In this document: positions 11,040 to 18,631 of the stretch, piece by piece | Layout: every line of letters starts with the position of its first letter | How positions within the stretch are numbered: position 1 is the stretch's first letter | DNA from: Carboxydothermus islandicus | GTDB lineage: Bacteria > Bacillota > Z-2901 > Carboxydothermales > Carboxydothermaceae | Length of the DNA: 64,000 nucleotides | Assembly (NCBI RefSeq): GCF_001950325.1 | Contig: NZ_BDJL01000038.1 | Location: 1-64,000, forward strand | Direction: 5' to 3' | Position numbers and translations under genes: made by a program | Notes under the pieces: model-generated | The model's database searches: none | Seen by the model: the letters and a program-made list of their open reading frames with translations, nothing else | Told to the model about the DNA's origin: nothing

Positions 11040-12333
11040 TGACCGCAAGCCACCTTTTTAAATCTTTTAAACTTCTTTCAGCTAAAAGCTTATACCTTTC
11101 TTTTTTGTTTTTTATTTTTCGGTCCAGAGGTTTTACCAAGCCAAAATTTACTCCCATCGGCTGAAAGTTATCTACCGGGGCAGTGTTTAAATAACGTATG
11201 AGCCCGCCTAACATGGTGGTTTCCGGTAACGGCTCGGGCATTTTCCCAAATATCCCGGAAGCGGCAATTCCGGCCCAAGCCCCGGTAGCTATCGCTGCCA
11301 CATACCCTTCCCCGCCGGTTATCTGACCGGCAAAAAACAATCGGGGATATTTTTTCAAGTTTAAATAAGGAGTTAATAAAGCGGGAGAGTTGATAAATGT
11401 ATTTTTATGCATCACTCCAAAGCGAATAAATTCGGCATTTTCCAAACCGGGTATCAGGCGAAAAACCCGGTTTTGTTCCTTCCAGGTAAGATTTGTTTGA
11501 AAACCTACCAGATTATAATAATCCCCTGCTAAATTTTCCCGGCGTAATTGGACTACCGCATACGGTTCTTTTCCGGTTCTTGGATCAATAATCCCTTTAG
11601 GTTTTAGAGGGCCAAACCTCAAAGTATCTTTACCCCTTGAAGCGATAACTTCTATTGGCAGGCAACCTTCATAATAAATGTCTTTTTCAAAAGGTTTTAA
11701 AGGATGCCGTTCAGCAGTAATCAACGCTTCATAAAACCTCAGATACTCTTCTTCATTCATTGGAGCATTTAAGTAGTCCTTATCCTGCTGGTACCGCCCG
11801 GCAAAAAACAATTTTTCCATATCCAGGCTTTCACCGGCGACTATAGGAGCTACCGCATCAAAAAAGTAAAGATAATCGCTTTCCAGGTATTTTTTTAAAT
11901 TCTCAGCTAAAGCTTTTGAGGTTAAGGGGCCCGAAGCAATTACCGTAACTCTTTCGGGGTTAATATCTACAACCTCTTCCCGTATAACTTCTATTAATGG
12001 GTGGTAGGAAAGCCTTAAGGTTACTTCTTCCGCAAATAAATTTCGGTCAACGGCCAGAGCATTGCCCGCGGGAACCCGGTTTCTATCAGCCACCTTTATA
12101 ACAAGGCTATCCAAAAACCGTAACTCCTCTTTCAATAACCCCGCTGCATTGTCTAAATTTATACCCCCTAAAGAATTACTGCACACTAATTCGGCAAAAA
12201 AGGGAGTTTGGTGCGCCGGAGTAAATTTTTTCGGGCGCATTTCAAATAACCGTACTTTAATTCCCCTTTTGGCCAGCTGCCAGGCAGCTTCAGCACCGGC
12301 AAGCCCGGCCCCAACCACATCAACTTCTTTCAT
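11032..12333 (-). CDS. trmFO: Methylenetetrahydrofolate-tRNA-(uracil-5)-methyltransferase
   Basis: TrmFO (formerly Gid) methylates U54 of tRNA using methylenetetrahydrofolate and FADH2. The FAD-binding motif GAGLAGAEAA is at the N terminus, followed by the specific FELVCSNSLGG-type segment (here FAELVCSNSLGGI) and the C-terminal GGEGYVAAIATGAWAG. Its 433 residues are typical. The start overlaps the topA stop by four bases. Confidence 0.97.
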   Translation of the reverse strand: MKEVDVVGAGLAGAEAAWQLAKRGIKVRLFEMRPKKFTPAHQTPFFAELVCSNSLGGINLDNAAGLLKEELRFLDSLVIKVADRNRVPAGNALAVDRNLFAEEVTLRLSYHPLIEVIREEVVDINPERVTVIASGPLTSKALAENLKKYLESDYLYFFDAVAPIVAGESLDMEKLFFAGRYQQDKDYLNAPMNEEEYLRFYEALITAERHPLKPFEKDIYYEGCLPIEVIASRGKDTLRFGPLKPKGIIDPRTGKEPYAVVQLRRENLAGDYYNLVGFQTNLTWKEQNRVFRLIPGLENAEFIRFGVMHKNTFINSPALLTPYLNLKKYPRLFFAGQITGGEGYVAAIATGAWAGIAASGIFGKMPEPLPETTMLGGLIRYLNTAPVDNFQPMGVNFGLVKPLDRKIKNKKERYKLLAERSLKDLKRWLAVNG

Positions 12334-14408
12334 TGTACTTCCTCCAACGGCTCCGTATGCTTACAATCAGGGTTGGTACAGAGAAGGTACGGTGGCTTTT
12401 TCTTCGGTCGTTTTTCTACCATAACACTTTGACAATTGGGACATTTTTTGCTGCTGGGCAGATCCCAGCTAACAAAGTCACAGGACGGATAATTGGAACA
12501 ACCGTAAAAAACCCGTCCTTTCTTTGATTTTTTAACTATGATTTCACCACCGCACTGGGGACAGGTAGCACCGGTTTTTTGCACAAAAGGTTTAATAAAT
12601 TTACACTCGGGATAACCCGGACAAGCCAAAAACTTGCCAAAGCGACTGGTTCTGACTACTAAGTTTCTTCCACAATTAGGACATTTTTCCTCCGTCTCCT
12701 CTAATGGCAGGATGATTTTTTCAATTTTTTCGTAAGATTGCCGCAAAGTTTCATTAAATGGTTCGTAAAAACTTCTTAAAACCTCAATCCAATTTTTTTC
12801 TCCTTCTTCAATCTGGTCAAGTTTTTCTTCCATTTCAGCGGTAAATTCCACATCAATAATGTCCGGAAAATGTTCCTTTAGTAAATCTACAACTATCCGG
12901 CCAAGTTCGGTGGGTTTTAATTGCTTTTTATCTTTTTCCACGTAGCCCCGTTTTAAGATAGTTTCCAAGATAGGCGCGTAAGTACTCGGTCGCCCAATTC
13001 CCTTTTCTTCTAAAGCTTTAATTAAAGTAGCTTCGGTATACCGTGGCGGGGGCTCGGTAAAATGCTGCTTTGGCTCAAGCTTTAGCAAGGTCAAGATTTG
13101 CCCTTCCATTAAAGGAGGTAATTTCTCCTTTTCTTCCCCTTCCTCTTCCTCTACCTGATAGATCTTGGTAAAACCAGGAAATCTAAGGATTGACCCCGTC
13201 GCCCTGAATAAATAATCTCCCGCTTCAATCTCCACCGTAGTCACGTCATACTGAGCCTCGCTCATTTGACTGGCCACAAATCGTTCCCAGATTAATTTAT
13301 AAAGTTTATACTGATCGGGAGTTAAGTATTGTTTAATTTTTTCCGGGTCTTTTTCTATATCGGTAGGCCGGATGGCTTCATGGGCATCCTGAATTTTCCC
13401 CTTCGGAGCTTTGGTCTTTTTCTCAGTTCCTACATATTCTTCGCCAAAAACATTTTTAATATATGCTGCTGCTTTTGCTTTCGCCTCTTCCGCTATCCGG
13501 GTAGAGTCAGTTCTGATATAGGTTACTAAACCGGTAACTCCGTATTCGCCAATTTCCAGTCCCTCGTAAAGGGCCTGGGCAATTTGCATGGTTTTTTTGG
13601 CCGAAAAGTTCAACCTTTTCGACGCTTCCTGCTGTAAGGTACTGGTAATAAAAGGCTCCGGAGCAGATTTTTTGGTAAGCTTTTTCGTGATTTTAACAAC
13701 TTTAAAATCCCTTTGCGAAACCTCAGTAATAATCCGCTCCATTTCATCTTTATTTTTTATTTCTATTTTGCGATTTTGGTATTTAGAAAGCTTTGCTTTA
13801 AACTTTTTCTTTTCCGCTTCAAGATGAGCCGTTAAACTCCAGTATTCCTCCGGTACAAATTTTTCAATTTCTTCTTCCCGTTCACAAATAAGCCTAACCG
13901 CTACCGATTGCACCCGTCCGGCCGATAATCCTTTTTTGATTTTTCGCCAAAGCAGGGGACTTAATTTATAACCGACAATCCGGTCTAAGATCCTCCGGGC
14001 TTGCTGGGCGTAAACCCGGTTGTAATCTATTCCCCGGGGATTGGCAATTGCCTGTAAAACCGCATCTTTGGTAATTTCATTAAACTCTATTCTAAGGTCT
14101 CCATTATCTTCTAAATCCAGTACTTCCTTTACGTGCCAGGCAATGGCTTCCCCTTCCCGGTCCGGGTCAGAAGCTATGTAGACCTTTTCCGCCCTGGCCG
14201 CTTCTTCTTTTAATTCTTTTATAAGCTCTTTTTTACCCCGGATTATTTCGTAGGTAGGCGCAAAATCTTTTTCAATATTTACTCCAAAACGATAGGTGGG
14301 TAGATCCCGGATATGTCCCATGGAAGCTTTTACCACATATTCTTTGCCCAAAAATTTTCCGATAGTTTTAGCTTTTGCTGGAGACTCAACTATCACTAAT
14401 TTTTTCAA
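12330..14408 (-). CDS. topA: DNA topoisomerase I
   Basis: This type IA topoisomerase relaxes negative supercoils. The Toprim domain opens the protein (MKKLVIVESPAKAKTIGKFL; DPDREGEAIAWH). The active-site tyrosine lies in GLVTYIRTDSTR. The C terminus carries three four-cysteine zinc ribbons beginning CPNCGR, CPQCGG and CPNCQS. The 692-residue size is normal for Firmicutes. It lies fifteen bases after dprA. Confidence 0.98.
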   Translation of the reverse strand: MKKLVIVESPAKAKTIGKFLGKEYVVKASMGHIRDLPTYRFGVNIEKDFAPTYEIIRGKKELIKELKEEAARAEKVYIASDPDREGEAIAWHVKEVLDLEDNGDLRIEFNEITKDAVLQAIANPRGIDYNRVYAQQARRILDRIVGYKLSPLLWRKIKKGLSAGRVQSVAVRLICEREEEIEKFVPEEYWSLTAHLEAEKKKFKAKLSKYQNRKIEIKNKDEMERIITEVSQRDFKVVKITKKLTKKSAPEPFITSTLQQEASKRLNFSAKKTMQIAQALYEGLEIGEYGVTGLVTYIRTDSTRIAEEAKAKAAAYIKNVFGEEYVGTEKKTKAPKGKIQDAHEAIRPTDIEKDPEKIKQYLTPDQYKLYKLIWERFVASQMSEAQYDVTTVEIEAGDYLFRATGSILRFPGFTKIYQVEEEEGEEKEKLPPLMEGQILTLLKLEPKQHFTEPPPRYTEATLIKALEEKGIGRPSTYAPILETILKRGYVEKDKKQLKPTELGRIVVDLLKEHFPDIIDVEFTAEMEEKLDQIEEGEKNWIEVLRSFYEPFNETLRQSYEKIEKIILPLEETEEKCPNCGRNLVVRTSRFGKFLACPGYPECKFIKPFVQKTGATCPQCGGEIIVKKSKKGRVFYGCSNYPSCDFVSWDLPSSKKCPNCQSVMVEKRPKKKPPYLLCTNPDCKHTEPLEEVQ

Positions 14409-14422
14409 ATCAAAATCACCTC

Positions 14423-15499
14423 TTAAACTTTGGTAAACTTACCTCCAATTTGCTTTTTCACAAAACCTTTAATCTCCAGGAAGGAAATTTCTCTTAATAC
14501 CTCTGAAACCTGGACATTTAAGCGATAAGCTACCTCTTCCGCGGTTAAATCCTCATTTACTAAAACCTCTAAAATTTTTCCGGCAAGACCGAACGCTTCT
14601 GGCTTTGATCTTTGAACTTCAAAACCATTACCAAATAACGTGCCAAATCCAAGTTCCTCAAGAACCTCCGTTCCTTTTAAAGCAATTCTGGCCCCATCTT
14701 TTAATAAAAGATTAGTGCCAGCACTTAAAGGTGAAGTTATCATCCCCGGAACAGCAAATACTTCTCTTCCCAACTCAAGGGCAATCCTGGCGGTTATCAG
14801 GCTTCCGCTCTTTAAGGCAGCTTCCACTACCACAATACCTTCGGCCAGAGCTGCAATTAAGCGGTTACGAACGGGAAAAAGGTAAGGTAAGGGCATCATT
14901 CCCGGTAAAAACTCCGAGATGATTAATCCTTTTTTGATTATCTCCCGGTAAAGTTTTTCATTTTCCCGGGGGTAAGGTACATCAATTCCCGAACCTAAAA
15001 CCGCCACCGTTGCTCCCGCCCTTACCGCCCCCCGGTGGGCTTCACCATCGATTCCCCGGGCTAAACCGCTTATTACCGTGATCCCAGCTCCAGCTATTTC
15101 CTCGGCAAAAGTTTTGGCAACTTTTAAGCCGTAGGATGAAGCACGCCTCGCTCCAACAATCCCAACCATGGGCGTTTTTAAAAGCTCCAGGTTACCCCAG
15201 CAAAATAACACCACCGGTGGGTCGTACAGGTGTAGTAACCGCTCAGGATACTGCTCCTCCCCAAAGGTTACAATCTTTATCCCCAGGTTTGAGCAGTGCT
15301 CCTTTACCCTTTCGGGATTAAATTCAGAAATTTTCCGGGTAAGGTTATTGATTTCCGCGGGCGAAAAGCTAAATTCCTTTAATGTTTTTTCCGGATTAAC
15401 TACAATTTCTTCTACCGGGATACCTTCCTTAATTAAATGGAAAAGTTTTTGATTATAGTATACAGAAGCTAAGGTTAAATAATAATCGCTGTTTTGCAA
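14423..15499 (-). CDS. dprA: DNA-processing protein DprA (Smf)
   Basis: DprA loads RecA on incoming single-stranded DNA during transformation. The Rossmann-like core carries VGIVGARRASSYG, ISGLARGIDGEAHRGA, LGSGIDVPYP, and FPVRNRLIAALAEGIVVVEA. A helix-turn-helix-like region follows at about residues 295-358 (LTAEEVAYRLNVQVSEVLREI). At 358 residues it is full length. The dprA-topA-trmFO-xerC-hslVU-codY order is the Bacillus one. Confidence 0.95.
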   Translation of the reverse strand: MQNSDYYLTLASVYYNQKLFHLIKEGIPVEEIVVNPEKTLKEFSFSPAEINNLTRKISEFNPERVKEHCSNLGIKIVTFGEEQYPERLLHLYDPPVVLFCWGNLELLKTPMVGIVGARRASSYGLKVAKTFAEEIAGAGITVISGLARGIDGEAHRGAVRAGATVAVLGSGIDVPYPRENEKLYREIIKKGLIISEFLPGMMPLPYLFPVRNRLIAALAEGIVVVEAALKSGSLITARIALELGREVFAVPGMITSPLSAGTNLLLKDGARIALKGTEVLEELGFGTLFGNGFEVQRSKPEAFGLAGKILEVLVNEDLTAEEVAYRLNVQVSEVLREISFLEIKGFVKKQIGGKFTKV

Positions 15500-15577
15500 A
15501 AAATCAACCCCAAAAAATATTTTTTAAATTACCTTACTTTACTTTAAAATATTTTTCTAAATTTTTCTATAACCTTT

Positions 15578-16417
15578 TTAAAGAAGTTTTAATAAATCTT
15601 CTAAAGAATACTGCCTGGAAAATAAATCCCAGACCTCACCCTCTTTTTTAAGCCTCTGAGGAATCGTTTTAATGTTAAAATCCAGGGGATTAATTTTACC
15701 GCTGCTTATTTCTTCCCAGGTAAGAGGTGTGGAAACCCCCGCTCCGGCAAAAGCTCGAATACTGTAGGGCAGAATAATCGTTTTACCGTATCGATTGTGG
15801 CTGTAATCCAGGTAGACTTTTCCTTCCCTTTCAGCCCGGTAATCCTGCAGGGCAACCCTTTGCGGATGAGCTTTTTCCACCAGGCTTCCGATAAATTTAG
15901 CAATGTTAACCAGAGTTTCGTTTTTATAACGCGGAATCACCGGTACTAAAATATGCAGGCCCATTAATCCTGAAGTCTTCGGATAACCCTCTAACCCATA
16001 CGAATTAAGGACTTCCCGAATTAACAGGGCAACTTCCACGCACTCCCGAAATCCGGAAGGAGGAAAAGGATCAAGGTCAAAAAGCAACAAATCGGGAAAT
16101 CTTTCCTGCCCGGCTTTTGCTAAAAGGCCGTGCATTTCAATACAACCCTGCTCAATTAGCCACTTCAAAGTAGGAAAATCTTCAACCAGTAAACTGGTTT
16201 TTTCATTAATTCTTTTTTCATGATAAACCAGAGCACCGGGAGCATGGGCAATTTTCCCCCGCACGTAATAACTTTCCCTGCCAACCCCTTCGGGATAAAA
16301 TTTGACAAAAAAGGGCCGTCCCTGCAAGTACGGCCGTAAATATTCCCAGGTTTTGCTGTAATAAGCAATAATTTCATCAAGATAAATTCCCTCGGGATAA
16401 ACCAAGTCTTTTACCAC
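15578..16417 (-). CDS. Stand-alone LigD-type primase-polymerase domain protein
   Basis: This 279-residue protein matches the polymerase domain of bacterial LigD, which adds ribonucleotides or deoxyribonucleotides during non-homologous end joining. The metal-binding aspartates Asp114 and Asp116 are in LLFDLDPF, the third in KVYLDYSHNR (Asp205). The TSGLMGLHILVPV and PYSIRAFAGAGVSTPL segments are also characteristic. There is no ligase or 3'-phosphoesterase domain attached and no Ku gene in the window. The GTG start has AAGGTGGG upstream. It is isolated by a terminator upstream and does not overlap its neighbours. Confidence 0.88.
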   Translation of the reverse strand: MVKDLVYPEGIYLDEIIAYYSKTWEYLRPYLQGRPFFVKFYPEGVGRESYYVRGKIAHAPGALVYHEKRINEKTSLLVEDFPTLKWLIEQGCIEMHGLLAKAGQERFPDLLLFDLDPFPPSGFRECVEVALLIREVLNSYGLEGYPKTSGLMGLHILVPVIPRYKNETLVNIAKFIGSLVEKAHPQRVALQDYRAEREGKVYLDYSHNRYGKTIILPYSIRAFAGAGVSTPLTWEEISSGKINPLDFNIKTIPQRLKKEGEVWDLFSRQYSLEDLLKLL

Positions 16418-16468
16418 GATCCCACCTTCTTTTTTTGTATAATTTACCCGGAAAATTAATGATAATAC

Positions 16469-16502
16469 AAAAAATCGTGCAGCTCAAGCCACACGATTTT
16501 TT
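16469..16502 (-). terminator. Terminator downstream of the nitroreductase gene
   Basis: AAAAAATCGTG and CACGATTTTTT pair around a short inner stem (GCTC/ GGC region). The A and T runs on both sides make it bidirectional in form; on the minus strand it lies twelve bases after the nitroreductase stop. Confidence 0.82.
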
Positions 16503-16513
16503 CTAAACATCCA

Positions 16514-17125
16514 TTAAAAGCCGATAAATTGTATTTTTCCGGTTTTTCTTGGCGGCACAGGAGGAGTTTGGTCGGGATACCCCAGTACCACCGCACACAC
16601 GAATTCCTTATCGGTAACCCCCAAAAAACGGTCGATCTCATCGGCTACATATCTGGGACCGGTCATCCAGCACGTCCCCAGCCCTCGTTCATAAGCCAAA
16701 AGCATTAAATTTTCCACCAGGGCCGAGACGCTCATGATGGCTTCGATCCTATTTTCTTCATTATAATGACGTTCATAGCCACTCATTAGATGGTTAACTG
16801 AAAATTCGTATTTGGGAATGTAAAACAAAATAATTACCGGCGCGTCACCAACATTTTCAAAAAACTGCAGGGTAATTTTTACGATTTTTTCCGGAAAAAG
16901 TTCTTCTAATTTTGGCTTAATATGCTTACCTGATTCAGCAATAAGCCTGGCAAGCTCATCCCGCTTTTCCCCACCAACCACGTAGATTTCCCAGGGCTGG
17001 CGGTTTTTCCCGGAAGGTGCCCAGATTGCCGCTTCTAAAAGCTCTTCCACCACCTCCCGCGGCACCGGGTCTTTTTTAAACTTTCTAATACTTCTTCTCC
17101 CCTTTAAAATTTCTTTTAACTCCAT
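16514..17125 (-). CDS. Nitroreductase-family FMN protein
   Basis: The 203-residue protein starts with the FMN-binding signature RRSIRKFKKDPVPREVVEELL, then AAIWAPSGKNRQPWEIYVV, and has GLGTCWMTGP and a C-terminal VVLGYPDQTPPVPPRKT typical of the family. Members reduce nitro compounds, quinones or flavins with NAD(P)H; the natural substrate here cannot be told. It is the last gene of the mqn-sel run before the terminator at 16469. Confidence 0.88.
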   Translation of the reverse strand: MELKEILKGRRSIRKFKKDPVPREVVEELLEAAIWAPSGKNRQPWEIYVVGGEKRDELARLIAESGKHIKPKLEELFPEKIVKITLQFFENVGDAPVIILFYIPKYEFSVNHLMSGYERHYNEENRIEAIMSVSALVENLMLLAYERGLGTCWMTGPRYVADEIDRFLGVTDKEFVCAVVLGYPDQTPPVPPRKTGKIQFIGF

Positions 17126-17162
17126 CTTCCCCCTCCTTAAAAATACCGGATTAAATCCGGCT

Positions 17163-17960
17163 TTATTTCCTTATACGGTCGCAGGGCACATCGCAAGGAC
17201 AGTTTCTCTTGCTATCTTTCAGCGCCGGTTCTCCTTTAAGAGCTTTAATTAAATTTAATAATTCTCCTACCTCATCCTCATTTCCTTCTACAATAAACGT
17301 TTTTCCCCCTTCGGCTCCCCCTATACCACCGCTACCCGCTACCACAACTTCGATGTCAGGATATAAAGCTTTTATAGCCGAAATTTCCGTAAATATTTCG
17401 GCATCTCCAACCACTGTATAGCCAAATTTTTGCCCTAAAGCTTTATCCATAGTGTAAATACCGGTAAATTCGGCTGCTTTCCTCACCGAAGGCACCATTT
17501 TCTCCAAACCAGCAGGAATAATAAACCGTATGCCCCGGGCACGAATTAGCGGGTAAGCCCGGCCTATAGTCCCTCCCCGGGAGTCGGAAGTAATGATTCC
17601 GGCAAATCCTTCCGCATCTATAGCATTGGCTCCCTTCAAAAACACATCATCCCGTTCCATTTTTTCAAGAGCTTCCTGCCAGCTAAGTTCCGATAACTGA
17701 CCCCGTTCCAGCACCACCGGTGGAATCCTCCGGCCTGGGTCGGTTACGCACTGTCCTTTGGGCGTTATTACCCCCGCCGTATACCATTCCCGTTCAATTT
17801 CCCTGCCGGTTAATTCTTCCACGATATAGCCGTTAGTTGTTCCTCCGGCAATAACCACAATCCCTTCCTTCAAAGCTTTGGCAATCGCCGGGTGTTTTTT
17901 AATACCTTTGGCAATCAACCTTTTTCCTTCAGCCACCGTTAAGGAAAAAGCTGCCCTCAT
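17163..17960 (-). CDS. Conserved-looking protein of unknown function with Cys-rich tail
   Basis: I do not recognise this 265-residue protein. It contains IVVIAGGTTNGYIVEELTG, FLKGANAIDAEGFAGI and EVVVAGSGGIGGAEGG, glycine-rich turns of the sort that bind phosphate or nucleotide. The C terminus ends in NCPCDVPCDRIRK, with three cysteines that could bind a metal or form a redox site. There is no signal peptide or membrane helix. It starts with ATG one base after the stop of the FMN reductase-like gene, so the two are translated from one message. Confidence 0.75.
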   Translation of the reverse strand: MRAAFSLTVAEGKRLIAKGIKKHPAIAKALKEGIVVIAGGTTNGYIVEELTGREIEREWYTAGVITPKGQCVTDPGRRIPPVVLERGQLSELSWQEALEKMERDDVFLKGANAIDAEGFAGIITSDSRGGTIGRAYPLIRARGIRFIIPAGLEKMVPSVRKAAEFTGIYTMDKALGQKFGYTVVGDAEIFTEISAIKALYPDIEVVVAGSGGIGGAEGGKTFIVEGNEDEVGELLNLIKALKGEPALKDSKRNCPCDVPCDRIRK

Positions 17961-18545
17961 TTATAACACCCCCATTTGCTTAAGAGCTTCTAAAATCCGG
18001 TTAAAATTACCGGGATCTTTTTGAATTTCGCCCTTTTCTTCCAAGTTTTTAAAGCCAACAATCTTAAACTCCTCAACTTCTAAAACATTACTTAAATACC
18101 TCAAGGTAATTTCCGCCCCGGTAAACACGTTGTTAAAATTAGTACCGGCGGTTAGTAAATACAAACCTTTTCGCCTTTTTTGCAGCATTTCCGCCTGCTT
18201 TAAAACGTACTTCTGCGCCCAGTAAGGTTGCAGCCGGTCGATTATAGCTTTGGCCTGAGCACAAAGCCCCATGGCATATATCGGAGATGCCATAACCAGG
18301 AAATTAATTTGCGGAAGTAACTCATAAATTTCTGTCAGGTCATCCTTTTGCACGCATCGCCCATCCCGGCTGCATAAATTACACCCAAAGCAAGGATTGA
18401 TTTTTTTGTGGAAAGTGTTTATGAAAACCCCGTCTCCTTTAGCCTTTAAGAGAGTTTCCACATACCGGGCTGCGGTATCGCTATTGCCCCCTATCCGCGG
18501 ACTGGTAGAAAGAATTAAATACTTAAGGGAGTTCTCCACGGCCAT
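17961..18545 (-). CDS. NADPH-dependent FMN reductase-like iron-sulfur flavoprotein
   Basis: The 194-residue protein has a flavodoxin-like fold: ILSTSPRIGGNSDTAA at the phosphate loop and VMASPIYAMGLCAQAKAIIDR. Between them CFGCNLCSRDGRC gives a compact cysteine motif like that of iron-sulfur flavoproteins of anaerobes, which bind FMN and a [4Fe-4S] cluster. Such proteins handle electrons from ferredoxin or detoxify oxygen species. The role here is unknown. It lies after selB and a possible 35-residue ORF whose end it overlaps. Confidence 0.82.
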   Translation of the reverse strand: MAVENSLKYLILSTSPRIGGNSDTAARYVETLLKAKGDGVFINTFHKKINPCFGCNLCSRDGRCVQKDDLTEIYELLPQINFLVMASPIYAMGLCAQAKAIIDRLQPYWAQKYVLKQAEMLQKRRKGLYLLTAGTNFNNVFTGAEITLRYLSNVLEVEEFKIVGFKNLEEKGEIQKDPGNFNRILEALKQMGVL

Positions 18546-18630
18546 CTCCCTTCTTTTCGCTCACAACATAGTAATTTTCACAAATCTCCAGGGGACGTCT
18601 TTTTACCCGAAAAACCTTCTTTTTCCGCAA
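18523..18630 (-). CDS. Possible 35-residue basic protein between selB and flavoprotein
   Basis: A TTG at 18630 lies one base after the selB stop and is preceded by AGGAGGGATTAGA, a strong ribosome site that would otherwise have no gene to serve. The peptide opens MRKKKVFRVKRRPLEIC and ends in GRGELP, highly basic at the start. It overlaps the next gene's start by about twenty bases, a coupling pattern. No family is recognised. The well-placed ribosome site is the main support. Confidence 0.4.
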   Translation of the reverse strand: MRKKKVFRVKRRPLEICENYYVVSEKKGDGRGELP

Positions 18631-18631
18631 T

